A stretch of 64,000 bases of DNA from Corynebacterium sp. KPL1814 (GCF_000478175.1 NZ_KI515775.1:403363-467362), one strand, 5' to 3'; shown: positions 34,754 to 44,765, numbered from the stretch's first letter. A program made the numbers and translations. The notes: generated by a model from the letters alone, not told the origin.

Positions 34754-36802
34754 GTGGCATCTGTGAAGGACACTTCCACACACATCATCGATAGCTTGGG
34801 CGGCGCCGATAACATCACGTCGCTAACGCACTGTGCGACGCGCCTGCGTTTTCAACTCGCTGATGTGGGGAAAGTAGATCAGGAAAAGCTGGAAAGCGAT
34901 ACGGCCGTACTCGGTTCCGTCACGCAGGGCACGCATGGCTACCAAGTGGTCATGGGTGGCGGCGTGGCCAACTACTACGGCGAAATCATCAAAGACCCCG
35001 GGGTAACTCCCGCTGATGAGGAATCCTCGTCATCGAAAAAGAATTACGACGGCGTGCGCGGAAAGTACGATTGGATCGACTACTGCTTCGAGTTCCTCTC
35101 TGATACCTTCCGCCCGGTTTTGTGGGCGCTGCTTGGCGCCTCCCTCATCATTACGCTCTTGGTGCTGGCGGATACCGTTGGTATCCAAGACTTCCGCGCG
35201 CCGATGGAGGAGCAGCCGGAGGGCTTCCGCTTGGCCCATGCGATGTTCCAATCGGTCTTCTACTTCTTGCCGGTAATGGTGGGTGCCACCGCCGCTCAAA
35301 AGCTGGGCGCGAATATGTGGGTCTCGGCCGCCATTCCGGCTGCTCTTCTCACACCAGAATTCATGTCCCTGGGTGAACAGGGCGATACCGTGAACGTATT
35401 CGGCCTGCCGCTGGTGATTAACTCTTACGGCTCCCAGGTATTCCCGCCGATTTTGGCCGCCATCGGCCTGTTCTGGGTAGAAAAAGGCTTGAAGAAGATC
35501 ATCCCGAGCGCCGTGCACATGGTCTTCGTGCCGTTCTTCTCGCTGCTCATCATGATTCCGGCAACGGCCTTCCTGCTCGGCCCATTCGGCATCGGCGTGG
35601 GCAACGGCATCTCCTGGGTACTGTTCCAGATCAATGACTTCTCGCCGTTCATTCTGGCCATTGTCATTCCACTGCTGTACCCATTCCTGGTGCCCATGGG
35701 CCTGCACTGGCCGCTCAACGTGATCATGATTCAGAACATCACGACCTACGGCTACGACTTCATCCAAGGCCCCATGGGTGCGTGGAACTTCGCCTGCTTC
35801 GGCGTCACCGGCGCCGTGATGGTCATCTCCATGAAGGAGAAGAACAACTCCATGCGCCAGGTTTCCGTCGGTGCCTTCGCGGCCGGCATGCTCGGCGGTA
35901 TTTCGGAGCCGTCCCTCTACGGCATCTTGCTTCGCTTCCGCCGCACCTACTACCGCCTGCTGCCGGGTTGTGCCATTGGTGGTGCAGTGATGGGGCTTTT
36001 CGATGTCCGCGCTAACGCCTTCGTCTTCACCTCCATCTTGACCACCCCAGCTATGACCCCGCAGGTGGGCTACATCATCGGCATCGCCGTGGCATTTTTC
36101 ACCTCCTTCTCCCTCACGCTGCTGTTTGGCTACCGCACCGCAGAGGAAAAGCAAGCCGATCTTGAGCGCATCGCCCGCGAGAATAACGAGACTGTGGAAG
36201 AGGTTGCTAGCCGCTCCGAGTCCCGCATCATCGGAGGATCCGATGATGAGTCGGACGGTTCCGAGAATGCACAGGCTGCAGTGGTTGTCTCCGCCACCGG
36301 GATCGCCACCAAGGAAGCAGAACAGGCAATCATCAAGCTGGACTCTCCTCTGGAGGGCGAGGCCGTGGACTTGTCTGAGGTACCGGATCCCATCTTCGCC
36401 GGCGCCAAGCTTGGGCCTGGCGCTGCAGTGAAACCAACCGGAAATACCGTCTACGCGCCTGCCGATGGCACCGTGCTCACCGTTCAAAAGTCCGGCCACG
36501 CGATCGGGCTTAACCTGGATAGCGGCGTACAGCTGCTCATCCACGTTGGCCTGGATACCGTGGAACTGGGCGGCGAGGGATTTGATGTCCACGTGGAAAA
36601 GAAGCAGCGCGTTTCTGCTGGCGATAAGCTCATCAGCTTTGACGCAGACTTCATCAAGTCCAAGGACTACAACCTGATTACCCCGGTCGTTGTCACCAAC
36701 GCCAAGAAATTTGGTTCCGTGAGCGGCGCTACCGGCGCGGTCGCCCCAAGTGATGAGCTCTTGCAGGTTCATCCAAAGCCGGAAGAAGAACTCGAGTCCT
36801 AA
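34754..36802 (+). CDS. PTS EIIBCA permease, beta-glucoside/glucose superfamily
   Basis: A sugar phosphotransferase permease of 682 residues. EIIB comes first, with catalytic C27 in SLTHCATRLRF; then a polytopic EIIC (about 90-470) with GGISEPSLYGI; a charged linker; and a C-terminal Crr-type EIIA with phosphorylated H597 in LLIHVGLDTVELGGEGF. The B-C-A order and the THCATRLRF form match BglF/BglP-type transporters. No phospho-beta-glucosidase or antiterminator is adjacent, so the sugar is open. Start: GTG 34754, with AAGGAG six bases before it; an in-frame TTG at 34730 is upstream of that RBS and rejected. Likely regulators are the sites at 34532-34565. Confidence 0.9.
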   Translation: MASVKDTSTHIIDSLGGADNITSLTHCATRLRFQLADVGKVDQEKLESDTAVLGSVTQGTHGYQVVMGGGVANYYGEIIKDPGVTPADEESSSSKKNYDGVRGKYDWIDYCFEFLSDTFRPVLWALLGASLIITLLVLADTVGIQDFRAPMEEQPEGFRLAHAMFQSVFYFLPVMVGATAAQKLGANMWVSAAIPAALLTPEFMSLGEQGDTVNVFGLPLVINSYGSQVFPPILAAIGLFWVEKGLKKIIPSAVHMVFVPFFSLLIMIPATAFLLGPFGIGVGNGISWVLFQINDFSPFILAIVIPLLYPFLVPMGLHWPLNVIMIQNITTYGYDFIQGPMGAWNFACFGVTGAVMVISMKEKNNSMRQVSVGAFAAGMLGGISEPSLYGILLRFRRTYYRLLPGCAIGGAVMGLFDVRANAFVFTSILTTPAMTPQVGYIIGIAVAFFTSFSLTLLFGYRTAEEKQADLERIARENNETVEEVASRSESRIIGGSDDESDGSENAQAAVVVSATGIATKEAEQAIIKLDSPLEGEAVDLSEVPDPIFAGAKLGPGAAVKPTGNTVYAPADGTVLTVQKSGHAIGLNLDSGVQLLIHVGLDTVELGGEGFDVHVEKKQRVSAGDKLISFDADFIKSKDYNLITPVVVTNAKKFGSVSGATGAVAPSDELLQVHPKPEEELES

Positions 36803-36825
36803 TAGGAACTCATAGGTTGTCCAAC

Positions 36826-36858
36826 AAGGAGCCCAGACCTACGACCTGGGCTCCTTTT
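36826..36858 (+). terminator. terminator of the PTS gene
   Basis: AAGGAGCCCAG pairs with CTGGGCTCCTT, with a 9-base loop, followed by a T-run. Lies 23 bases past the stop and just upstream of coaE. Confidence 0.9.
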
Positions 36859-36876
36859 CGCGTACCCTGGTATCTT

Positions 36877-37479
36877 ATGAAGCTAATCGGATTAACCGGG
36901 GGAATCGGCAGCGGGAAATCTACGGTAGCGAAGCTGTGCGCCCAGCGCGGCTGGCGGGTTGTGGACGCAGACCGCATTGCCCGGGACATCGTCGAGCCTG
37001 GCCAACCGGCCTTGGCCGAGCTTGCGGAGAAATTCGGCGAGGACATCCTGCAGGAAGACGGCAGCCTCGACCGCAAGGAACTTGCCCGCCGCGCGTTCGT
37101 GGATAAGGAACACACCGAGCTTCTTAATTCGATCACGCACCCGCGCATCCAAGAAGAGACCCAGCGACAATTTGCCGCCGCGCGCGAAGAGGGCGTTGAT
37201 TTTACGGTCTATGACATGCCGCTGCTGGTGGATAATGGGCTCGACGGAGATATGGATTTTGTCATCGTCGTTGATGTGGATCCAGAAGAGCGAGTGCGTC
37301 GCCTCGTGGAGTTCCGCGGACTCGATGAAGCAGACGCGCGCAAAAGGATTAACGCCCAAATTTCTGATGACAAGCGCCTCGCGGCAGCAAGCCATGTCAT
37401 AGACAATAACGGCACGCAGGAACACTTGGCAGAGCGCGCGGCTGCGGTCTGCGATGAGATCGAAGCGGCGTCTTCTTAA
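36877..37479 (+). CDS. coaE: dephospho-CoA kinase
   Basis: Final step of coenzyme A synthesis. The 200-residue P-loop kinase has LTGGIGSGKS (5-14), VVDADRIARD and a LID-like region with arginines (EERVRRLVEFRG). It has the single-domain length; mycobacterial CoaE carries an extra GrpB-like C-terminal domain that is absent here. Start: ATG 36877, as the upstream 20 codons overlap the PTS terminator. TACCCT about 8 bases before suggests a leaderless or very short leader. Confidence 0.95.
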   Translation: MKLIGLTGGIGSGKSTVAKLCAQRGWRVVDADRIARDIVEPGQPALAELAEKFGEDILQEDGSLDRKELARRAFVDKEHTELLNSITHPRIQEETQRQFAAAREEGVDFTVYDMPLLVDNGLDGDMDFVIVVDVDPEERVRRLVEFRGLDEADARKRINAQISDDKRLAAASHVIDNNGTQEHLAERAAAVCDEIEAASS

Positions 37480-37554
37480 CCTTAACCTTTTTGGTAAGTA
37501 GCGTTAACGTATTTTCCTATAAACGTTTACTTTTGGCCCCTACACTATTTAAGC

Positions 37555-37917
37555 GTGGGAACTTGGGGCACTGGACCATTCGATAATCACGCGGCGCGAG
37601 ACATACTCGATAGCCTGCGGGATGGTTCTTTTGATCTCCGGCACTTTCAGCGCTCCTGCGGCACGGGTGCGCTCGATTCAGATGAAGCCGAGGCGGTCAT
37701 CGCATTAGGTGCGCTGACGAAGCTGCCTGCCGATGGCCTGCCGGACGGCGTAGCGCCACGAGATTTGGCGTCTCTGTACACTCCGCAATCCAAAGCGTGG
37801 CTGCGCCGGCGCATCAACCAAGCCATGTGTTCTGATTCCTCGTCGGTCTACGCACTGTGGGAACCGACAGGGGAGCTGGACCAGTGGCTGCACACCGCCC
37901 AAGCCGCACTGCCGTGA
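37555..37917 (+). CDS. DUF4259 protein
   Basis: A 120-residue protein starting MGTWGTGPFDNHAARD, the typical opening of DUF4259 (tryptophan-glycine motif, then aspartates). Function unknown. The start is GTG 37555; TACACT at 37541-37546 is 8 bases upstream, so the mRNA is probably leaderless. uvrB follows after 39 bases. Confidence 0.72.
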   Translation: MGTWGTGPFDNHAARDILDSLRDGSFDLRHFQRSCGTGALDSDEAEAVIALGALTKLPADGLPDGVAPRDLASLYTPQSKAWLRRRINQAMCSDSSSVYALWEPTGELDQWLHTAQAALP

Positions 37918-37956
37918 AATGGCTAGCAGGAGCGTATAAGCAGTAGAATAGCGGGC

Positions 37957-40050
37957 ATGGCTTTTGCTGCTGAACACCCCCTTATTCCAAATTCTGAACA
38001 CCGCGTCGTCGGTGAGGTAGAACGCACCCCCGGCAAGTTTCAAGTCGTTTCTGAATATGAACCCGCCGGTGACCAGCCTGCGGCCATCAAGGAACTTGAT
38101 GAGCGCCTCAACCGCGACGAGCGCGACGTTGTGCTCATGGGTGCAACGGGTACCGGTAAATCCGCGACGGCCGCGTGGCTGATTGAAAAACAACAGCGAC
38201 CCACGCTAGTGATGGCTCCCAATAAAACCCTGGCCGCACAGTTAGCCAATGAGCTGCGCCAATTATTGCCCAATAACGCGGTGGAATACTTCGTCTCCTA
38301 TTACGACTACTACCAGCCAGAAGCCTATATCGCGCAGACCGATACCTATATCGAAAAAGACTCCTCCATCAATGAGGATGTCGAGCGCCTGCGCCACTCG
38401 GCCACCTCTGGATTGCTCTCGCGGCGCGATGTCGTGGTGGTCTCTTCGGTCTCGTGCATCTACGGCCTGGGTACCCCGCAATCCTATTTGGATCGCTCGG
38501 TCATTATCGCCGTTGACGAGGAACTCGATAGGGATCGTTTCCTGAGACTGTTGGTAGATATCCAGTACGAGCGCAATGACGTGGGCTTTACCCGCGGTAC
38601 CTTCCGCGTGAAGGGCGATACGGTCGATATCATCCCGGCATATGAGGAGCGCGCGGTGCGCATCGAGTTCTTCGGTGATGATATTGACTCGCTGTACTAT
38701 ATCCATCCGGTGACAGGTGATGTTATCGAGCAGGTCGAAGAAGTGCGCATTTTCCCCGCCACGCACTATGTGGCCGGCCCAGAGCGCATGGAAAAAGCCG
38801 TGGCCGATATCAAGGAAGAATTGGCTGAGCGCCTAGAAGATCTAGAAAACCGCGGCAAGCTCCTGGAAGCGCAACGGCTGCGCATGCGCACGGAATATGA
38901 CCTAGAGATGATCGAGCAGGTGGGGTTCTGTTCCGGCATTGAGAACTACTCCCGCCACGTGGATGGCCGCCCGGCAGGGTCCGCACCAGCTACGCTCTTG
39001 GACTATTTCCCGGAGGACTTTCTTACCATCATCGATGAGTCCCACGTGACCGTGCCGCAGATTGGCGGCATGTACGAAGGCGATATGTCGCGCAAGCGAA
39101 ACCTGGTGGAATTCGGCTTCCGCCTGCCTTCTGCGGTGGACAACCGGCCACTGACCTTCGACGAGTTTGAGGAGCGCGTCGGCCAGACGGTCTACATGTC
39201 TGCTACTCCAGGCGATTTCGAAATGACCTCCTCCGGCGGCGAGTTTGTCGAGCAGGTCATTCGCCCGACTGGCCTGGTTGATCCTAAGGTAACGGTGAAG
39301 CCCACCAAGGGCCAGATCGATGACCTCATTGATGAAGTCCGTGGTCGCATTGCATCTCAGGAGCGCGTGTTGGTCACCACCTTGACCAAGCGCATGGCAG
39401 AAGACCTGACGGATTACCTCTTGGAGCAGGGGATTAAGGTCCGCTACCTGCACTCGGATATCGATACGCTGCAGCGCGTGGAGCTCTTGCGTCAATTGCG
39501 CCAGGGTGAATTCGACGTGCTCGTGGGCATTAACCTTTTGCGTGAGGGCTTGGACTTGCCCGAGGTCTCGCTCGTGGCCATCCTCGATGCGGATAAGGAA
39601 GGCTTCTTGCGTTCGACGACGTCGCTCATCCAGACCATTGGCCGTGCTGCGCGTAACGTATCGGGCGAGGTCATCATGTATGCGGATAAAATCACCGACT
39701 CGATGCAGGAAGCCATCGATGAAACGGAGCGCCGCCGCGAGAAGCAGATTGCCTATAACAAGGAACACGGCGTGGATCCGCAGCCTTTGCGCAAGAAGAT
39801 CGCCGATATTTTGGATCAGGTCTACGAAAACAATGGGGAAGAGGCAGCCGAGTCGGATCCCTCGGCGGTGGTGGAAAAGCGCGATGTCTCCAGCATGGCT
39901 ACCGATGAGGTTGAGGCTCTCATTAATGACCTGCAGGCACAGATGGGCGCGGCCGCGCGCGAGCTGAAATTCGAGCTGGCCGGCCGGCTGCGCGATGAGA
40001 TTGCGGATTTGAAGAAGGAATTGCGCGGCCTGAAAGAAGCTGGAATCTAG
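37957..40050 (+). CDS. uvrB: excinuclease ABC subunit B
   Basis: Damage-verification helicase of nucleotide excision repair, working with UvrA (45433-48273) and UvrC (not in the window). The 697-residue protein has Walker A GATGTGKS, the beta-hairpin [16 protein letters not shown], helicase motifs V and VI ([23 protein letters not shown]) and a C-terminal UVR motif. Full length. No LexA-type SOS box is seen upstream. Confidence 0.97.
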   Translation: MAFAAEHPLIPNSEHRVVGEVERTPGKFQVVSEYEPAGDQPAAIKELDERLNRDERDVVLMGATGTGKSATAAWLIEKQQRPTLVMAPNKTLAAQLANELRQLLPNNAVEYFVSYYDYYQPEAYIAQTDTYIEKDSSINEDVERLRHSATSGLLSRRDVVVVSSVSCIYGLGTPQSYLDRSVIIAVDEELDRDRFLRLLVDIQYERNDVGFTRGTFRVKGDTVDIIPAYEERAVRIEFFGDDIDSLYYIHPVTGDVIEQVEEVRIFPATHYVAGPERMEKAVADIKEELAERLEDLENRGKLLEAQRLRMRTEYDLEMIEQVGFCSGIENYSRHVDGRPAGSAPATLLDYFPEDFLTIIDESHVTVPQIGGMYEGDMSRKRNLVEFGFRLPSAVDNRPLTFDEFEERVGQTVYMSATPGDFEMTSSGGEFVEQVIRPTGLVDPKVTVKPTKGQIDDLIDEVRGRIASQERVLVTTLTKRMAEDLTDYLLEQGIKVRYLHSDIDTLQRVELLRQLRQGEFDVLVGINLLREGLDLPEVSLVAILDADKEGFLRSTTSLIQTIGRAARNVSGEVIMYADKITDSMQEAIDETERRREKQIAYNKEHGVDPQPLRKKIADILDQVYENNGEEAAESDPSAVVEKRDVSSMATDEVEALINDLQAQMGAAARELKFELAGRLRDEIADLKKELRGLKEAGI

Positions 40051-40201
40051 CAGCACGCGTTAGTCTCCAATAATGCTCTCCCCCTAAAAGTGCGCACTCC
40101 TGCAACCTTGGGCTTATTGATTCAGCGTCCTGACTATACTGGGGGCGACTTAATAAGCCGGTTCAATGTGCCGACCTAGTAATTCACCAGCAAGGAGAAT
40201 C

Positions 40202-40654
40202 ATGCTTACGTATCACACCATCGCCGTCGGTACCGATGGCTCCGAAACTTCCCTGCGTGCAGTGCGCTCGGCGGCATCAATGGCACGGGCATATGACGCC
40301 AAGCTCATCATCGTCTCCGCGGCCTATAATCACTCAGGCTCCATGCTTGGTGCCCCCAGCGGGGAAGGATCCCGGCTACCGGTGGTCAGCGAGGAAATGG
40401 CCAATACTTACCTCACGAATGCACAGCGGATTGCCGAGTCCGAAGGCGCGGAAAATATTGAGGTGGTCACCACCCCCGGTGACCCTGTCAACGCCTTAAT
40501 TGAGGTTACGGAGAAATACGACGTGGAGCTCTTGGTCGTGGGCAATCGCGGCGTTAATTCCGTGCGCGGACGCGTTTTCGGTTCAGTGCCTACGGAACTT
40601 ACCCATAAATCCAAGGTGGATGTCGTGGTGGTCAACACGAGTGAAAAACGTTAA
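40202..40654 (+). CDS. universal stress protein (UspA family), first of two
   Basis: A 150-residue Usp with AVGTDGSETSLRAV at the N-terminus and the ATP-binding loop GNRGVNSVRGRVFGSVPTE near the C-terminus, so ATP-binding type. AAGGAG precedes ATG 40202. TATACT at 40135-40140 is a probable -10 box. Its paralogue follows 83 bases later. Role inferred: stress or growth-state signalling. Confidence 0.88.
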   Translation: MLTYHTIAVGTDGSETSLRAVRSAASMARAYDAKLIIVSAAYNHSGSMLGAPSGEGSRLPVVSEEMANTYLTNAQRIAESEGAENIEVVTTPGDPVNALIEVTEKYDVELLVVGNRGVNSVRGRVFGSVPTELTHKSKVDVVVVNTSEKR

Positions 40655-40737
40655 TCATTTTTCATTGTTACACTTGCAGTAACGCCAAGTTGGCACACTA
40701 GAATAGATAGGGTACACACCCACAAAGAAAGGTCATC

Positions 40738-41178
40738 ATGAGCGACTACAGCACGATTGTTGTCGGTACTGACGGTTCCAAGTCCTCCCTCCTCGCCGTG
40801 GAGCGAGCAGCCAAGATTGCCGCTGCATTCGATGCCACGCTGATCGTCGGTTGTGCTTACTACGAGAATCAAGAGCAGGCCTCGAAGACCTTGCGCCAGG
40901 ATTCCGTCACTATTCTCGGTGATGAGAAGGCTGAAGCTAACCTGCAGGCGGGCAGGGAAGAAGCGGAAAAGCACGGGGTTTCCAAGGTGGAAACCGCAGT
41001 CCGCCCTGGCACGCCGGTACAAGCCCTCATGTCCATTGTCAACGACAATGATGCAGACCTGCTCATCGTTGGTAACCGCGGCATAAATTCCCTGACCGGT
41101 CGTTTGCTTGGCTCGGTGCCGGCAGATGTGGCGCGCCAGTCCGACTGTGACGTCATGATCGTGCACACCGTCAATTAA
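40738..41178 (+). CDS. universal stress protein (UspA family), second of two
   Basis: A 146-residue Usp with VVGTDGSKSSLLAV and GNRGINSLTGRLLGSVPADV; the G-x2-G-x9-G(S) ATP loop is complete. Similar to M. tuberculosis Rv1636, which lies at the same place near uvrB/uvrA. RBS AAAGG before ATG 40738; its own promoter is possible (TAGAAT at 40699-40704). It ends before a terminator at 41212. Confidence 0.9.
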   Translation: MSDYSTIVVGTDGSKSSLLAVERAAKIAAAFDATLIVGCAYYENQEQASKTLRQDSVTILGDEKAEANLQAGREEAEKHGVSKVETAVRPGTPVQALMSIVNDNDADLLIVGNRGINSLTGRLLGSVPADVARQSDCDVMIVHTVN

Positions 41179-41211
41179 CCTAGGCTTTCGCCTTACCGGC
41201 ATTCGCCTTAC

Positions 41212-41253
41212 CCACCGCAGCGAGTCCTTTTCTGGGGTCGCGGCGGTGGTTTT
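41212..41253 (+). terminator. terminator after the second usp gene
   Basis: CCACCGC at 41212-41218 pairs with GCGGTGG at 41243-41249, followed by TTTT. It separates the usp gene from the convergent helR-like gene. Confidence 0.75.
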
Positions 41254-41269
41254 GTGATCCTAGCGGGGG

Positions 41270-43528
41270 TTAAATCACATCCCCGGTATCTCCTACCAGG
41301 GTCAGCGTCTGCGTGGCCCGTGTGATGCAGACGTATAGATTCTGCAGCCCCTGCGGGGAGGCGTCAACAATCTCGCGCGGGTTAAGCACGATCACGTGGT
41401 CAAACTCGAGGCCCTTGACGGATTCGGCGTTCGTGGCGTCAATGACCGCAGTCAGGCGCCCATCGTCCTCGGTGGTGACGCCGGGGGTGAAGTCGGCATC
41501 GGCAAGCCGGCGCACCGGCGCGCCATCGCGAATGGCAATGGCAGGGGTGGCGTCAGGATCAATGGCGGCCAACAGGCCATTGGCAAGCTCGGTAATGGGC
41601 TCAGGTGTGCGGTAGTTGACGGTAAGGAGGTGGTGGCGGAAGCGCTGGGCGATGAACGGCTCCAAGGCCTCGCCCCAGTCATCCACGCCGGCCGGGGACC
41701 CCGTCTGCGAGGTATCGCCCACCAGCGTCATCCACCGCGAGGGGCAGCGGCGGAAGAGCATCCGCCATTCCATCGGGGTAAGTTCCTGCGCCTCGTCCAC
41801 GATGATGTGGCCAAAGGCCCACGTGTGATCCTCCCGGGCGCGCTGCGCGGTGGTGCGCGTATCCCGCACCTCCTGGCGCTGCGCCAGAGTTTCTGCGTCG
41901 ATCACGTCGTGCGCCGAGAGGATTTCCGCCTCGAACATGTCATCGTCGTTATCAGTGGATTCAGAGGAGGACAGGATATCCAACGCATCTTCTGCATCCG
42001 CGATCTGCTCGCGCCACTCGGCGTCCTTGGCCGCCTTCTTCTCTTCAGGATTGGGCAGGCCTATGAGGACGGCCAACTCATCCAAAAGGGCGGCATCGGA
42101 ATCAGTCCAGGCGTAGCCATCAGCGCGGTACAAGGCGGCTTGGGTCTCCTCATCGTAGCCGCGGGCAGCGGAGGCAATGAGTTCGCGGGAGGACAATAGC
42201 GCGGCGAGTACCTCAGAGGGATCAAGCTCGGGCCAAAAATCATCGATGCAGCCCACCACGGACTCATCAACGGCAAGATCGTCGTGGAATTGGTCCACAT
42301 CCGCGCGGCTTAAGAGGTTCTCCCCGCCCAGCGGATCCGTGCCCACCTTGTTGGCCATCCCCTGGGCCAGATCCTCTACGAAGTGTTCGATGAACGCCTC
42401 GCGCGCCTGGTTATGCGGCTTGCGGGAGCGGCGAGCGCGGGTCCGCGCTTTTTTCACCATGGAGGGCGTGATGGTTAGGGTCAGGCCATCCACGGTGATG
42501 TCCTGGGGCTCATTTGGCACCTGCTGATAATCCTTGACGGCGGCGCTCAGGATTTCCGCCATGGCCTCGCTGCCCTTAATTTCGCGGCCCACAAGCCCCT
42601 CGGTATGAGTGGGAGTGATGCCGGGGAATAGCCCACCGATGGTGGAGAGCACGACACCGGTTTCACCGAGCTCTGGTAGCACGCGGGAAATATAGTCCAA
42701 AAAGTTGGTATTGGGTCCAACGATGAGCACACCGGTGGAAGATAGCTGCTCGCGGTGGGTGTAGAGCAGGTAGGCAACGCGGTGTAGCGCGACGGCAGTT
42801 TTACCGGTGCCGGGACCGCCTTCTACGACCATGACGCCGCGGGTATTATCCCGGATGATTTCGTCCTGCTCGCGCTGGATGGTTTCCACGATGGACGTCA
42901 TGTGTCCCGTGCGGGCGCGTTGCATGGCAAAATACAGGGCGGATTCGCTTGCCACGCCTGCTTCTTCCTCGCGCACACCTGGGCCATCTAAGGCCTCGTC
43001 ATTGACATCAGTGACCGTGCGCCCGGTCATGCGGATCTGGCGGCGAGTGTGTACGCCTTCAGGTTGTGCGGTAGTGGCGAGGTAAAAGGGGCGAGCCATG
43101 GGCGTGCGCCAATCCAGCAGCAGGGTGCGGTAGTTTTCTTCGCGCGCATCCAAACCCATGCGGCCGATATAGCGGCGATCGAGTCCTTCTTCCGTCGGGT
43201 TATCGCCGGGGGCATCGATATCGATGCGGCCAAAGACGAGCCCCATCTGTGCGACGTTGAGGCGGTCCAACTTGGCCTGGAGGCCGTGGTATTCCGTTTC
43301 GCGGCGCACTAAGGCATCGGCATCGGGGGTCGCCGGATCAACCTCGGCTTGGACCTCATTCAGGCGCGCGTTTGCCGCGGCTACCTCGTCATCGAGGCGG
43401 TCAAAGAGGCCATCGACATAGTTCTGCTCGGCTTCGATGGCTGAAATTCCAGCGTTATCCGCGCGGCGGGATGAAGATGCATCAGCAGGAGAATGAGTGG
43501 CTGGAGAATTCTTCGGTGCAGAGTTCAC
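41270..43528 (-). CDS. helR: UvrD-like ATPase of the HelR/HelD (RNA polymerase-recycling) family
   Basis: A 752-residue superfamily I ATPase. The N-terminal coiled-coil arm (about 25-95) and TLLLDWRTPMARPFY are typical of HelD-type factors; Walker A GGPGTGKT is at 237-244. Later come DEAQELTPMEWRML (Walker B), GDTSQTG, and VKGLEFDHVIVL with LYVCITRATQTL at the end. HelD-type factors remove stalled RNA polymerase; actinobacterial HelR also displaces rifamycins in some species. Start: GTG 43528 with GAGGAG just before it; the longer frame to 43627 is rejected. Assignment to HelR rather than another UvrD branch is by motif, without alignment. Confidence 0.75.
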   Translation of the reverse strand: MNSAPKNSPATHSPADASSSRRADNAGISAIEAEQNYVDGLFDRLDDEVAAANARLNEVQAEVDPATPDADALVRRETEYHGLQAKLDRLNVAQMGLVFGRIDIDAPGDNPTEEGLDRRYIGRMGLDAREENYRTLLLDWRTPMARPFYLATTAQPEGVHTRRQIRMTGRTVTDVNDEALDGPGVREEEAGVASESALYFAMQRARTGHMTSIVETIQREQDEIIRDNTRGVMVVEGGPGTGKTAVALHRVAYLLYTHREQLSSTGVLIVGPNTNFLDYISRVLPELGETGVVLSTIGGLFPGITPTHTEGLVGREIKGSEAMAEILSAAVKDYQQVPNEPQDITVDGLTLTITPSMVKKARTRARRSRKPHNQAREAFIEHFVEDLAQGMANKVGTDPLGGENLLSRADVDQFHDDLAVDESVVGCIDDFWPELDPSEVLAALLSSRELIASAARGYDEETQAALYRADGYAWTDSDAALLDELAVLIGLPNPEEKKAAKDAEWREQIADAEDALDILSSSESTDNDDDMFEAEILSAHDVIDAETLAQRQEVRDTRTTAQRAREDHTWAFGHIIVDEAQELTPMEWRMLFRRCPSRWMTLVGDTSQTGSPAGVDDWGEALEPFIAQRFRHHLLTVNYRTPEPITELANGLLAAIDPDATPAIAIRDGAPVRRLADADFTPGVTTEDDGRLTAVIDATNAESVKGLEFDHVIVLNPREIVDASPQGLQNLYVCITRATQTLTLVGDTGDVI

Positions 43529-43565
43529 AAGACTCCTCAGAATGAAACACGAAAATATGGGGTAA

Positions 43566-43581
43566 GCACGCACACGCGTGC
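43566..43581. promoter_or_regulatory. inverted repeat upstream of the helR-like gene
   Basis: GCACGC-ACAC-GCGTGC, a perfect 6-base palindrome with a 4-base spacer, 40 bases before the helR start. It could be an operator or an RNA hairpin. It is not the rifamycin-associated element known from Streptomyces. Confidence 0.35.
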
Positions 43582-43626
43582 CGTGTAGGGGAGGTTCGAG
43601 TTTAGACCTTGCCGTGACAAAGAACA

Positions 43627-43652
43627 ACGGCCCAGCGTAAAGGCTGGGCCGT
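43627..43652 (-). terminator. terminator of the DoxX-like gene
   Basis: ACGGCCCAGC pairs with GCTGGGCCGT around a 6-base loop; on the reverse strand it is followed by TGTTCTTTGTC. Lies 20 bases beyond the stop. Confidence 0.85.
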
Positions 43653-43671
43653 GTGCGAGGGTTAAGGCGAA

Positions 43672-44688
43672 TTACTTAGCGCGCTTTTCAATCTTCTTGA
43701 TAGCGGCTTCGATCTTCTTATTAGCCTTCTTTTGCAGCTTATCTGCGTGCTTAGAAGCCTTCTTAGCAGCGCGCTTGGAGTCTGCCTTGTCGAGCTTCGA
43801 TGCGGCGTCATCGGCACGCTTTTGTGCCTTGTTCGCGGCCTTGACGGCACCCTTGCGGGCGGTCTTAGCGTTGGACTCAGCGGACTTCAGCCAGTCCTGC
43901 TTGTTGTCGCCGACGTAGGACTTGGCGCTATCCACGGAGTCCTCGATGAAGGACTTCGCGTTGTCCAAGAAGCCGCGACCGGAATCCTGCCAGTCGTCCT
44001 TGTTGTCATCGACGTAGTCCTTGGCGTCATCAACATAGGACTTTGCGGTATCCAGGAGGCCGCGACCGGTGGACTGCCAGTCATCCTTGTTGTCATCCAC
44101 ATAGGCCTGAGCCTTCTGGGAGGTCTCATTGAACCAGTCGCCGGCCTTGTTGGACAGCTCGTTGGCGCGAGCGGAAAGCTCCTCGCGCTTTTCCTGGGAC
44201 TCAGACTTGGTAGGCAGCGCCTGCTGAATCTTCTTATTGGTGCGCTCACCGGCCTTCTGTGCGCGCCAGCGCAGGGAAGGCTTGCCCTCGGTGTCCTGGG
44301 TGGTGATAAAGAGCGCGCCGAGCAGGGCGGTGTTGGTAATGAAGCCGTTGCGACGGTCTTCCTTGTCCTTCTTGTTATCTGCGGCCCAGAAGTTATTCTT
44401 GCCCACCAAGTTAGGCAGGGTAGCGGCAGCCAGCACGGCTGCGGAGGTGCGGGGTGCCTTGCCCAGAGCCAAGGTGGTACCTGCACCGATCTTTGCGCCG
44501 CCGAGGGCGCGGGTAGCTAGTTCCGGATCATTGGGAATCAGGTTTTTGTAACCAGAGGGGACGAACTTGCGCAGGCTCTTGAGGAAGCCTTCGGTTTCCT
44601 TGGTGTGCTCCGAGGCATTGCGCAGGTCGTCTACACCTTCCCATACAAATACCGATGCCAGCATGGGGCGGGCAAACTTGCGAATCAT
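43672..44688 (-). CDS. DoxX-like membrane protein with repeat domain and lysine-rich tail
   Basis: A 338-residue protein in three parts. Residues 1-135 resemble a DoxX domain, with hydrophobic segments near 65-95 and 117-130. Residues 165-270 are charged, with repeats: YVDDNKDDWQ at 196 and 225 (29 apart, each followed by GRG and LDxAKS) and YVGDNKQDW at 258. Residues 274-338 are almost only Lys, Ala, Arg, Asp and Glu, like a histone-H1/HupB tail. The topology suggests the tail is cytoplasmic or wall-facing; if cytoplasmic it could bind DNA or RNA, if outside, anionic wall polymers. Both are guesses. Followed by a clear terminator. Confidence 0.75.
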   Translation of the reverse strand: MIRKFARPMLASVFVWEGVDDLRNASEHTKETEGFLKSLRKFVPSGYKNLIPNDPELATRALGGAKIGAGTTLALGKAPRTSAAVLAAATLPNLVGKNNFWAADNKKDKEDRRNGFITNTALLGALFITTQDTEGKPSLRWRAQKAGERTNKKIQQALPTKSESQEKREELSARANELSNKAGDWFNETSQKAQAYVDDNKDDWQSTGRGLLDTAKSYVDDAKDYVDDNKDDWQDSGRGFLDNAKSFIEDSVDSAKSYVGDNKQDWLKSAESNAKTARKGAVKAANKAQKRADDAASKLDKADSKRAAKKASKHADKLQKKANKKIEAAIKKIEKRAK

Positions 44689-44765
44689 AGTCCTTTAAGC
44701 TCCTTAGCTCGTTGTTTTAGACCAATCGTGTGATTGACCATTGTACGCTGAAATAGCCGCCTAGA

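Noticed and set aside
35030..36772. 580-codon minus-strand frame opposite the PTS gene
   Set aside because: Antisense shadow; the plus-strand gene has complete PTS motifs and its own RBS and terminator.
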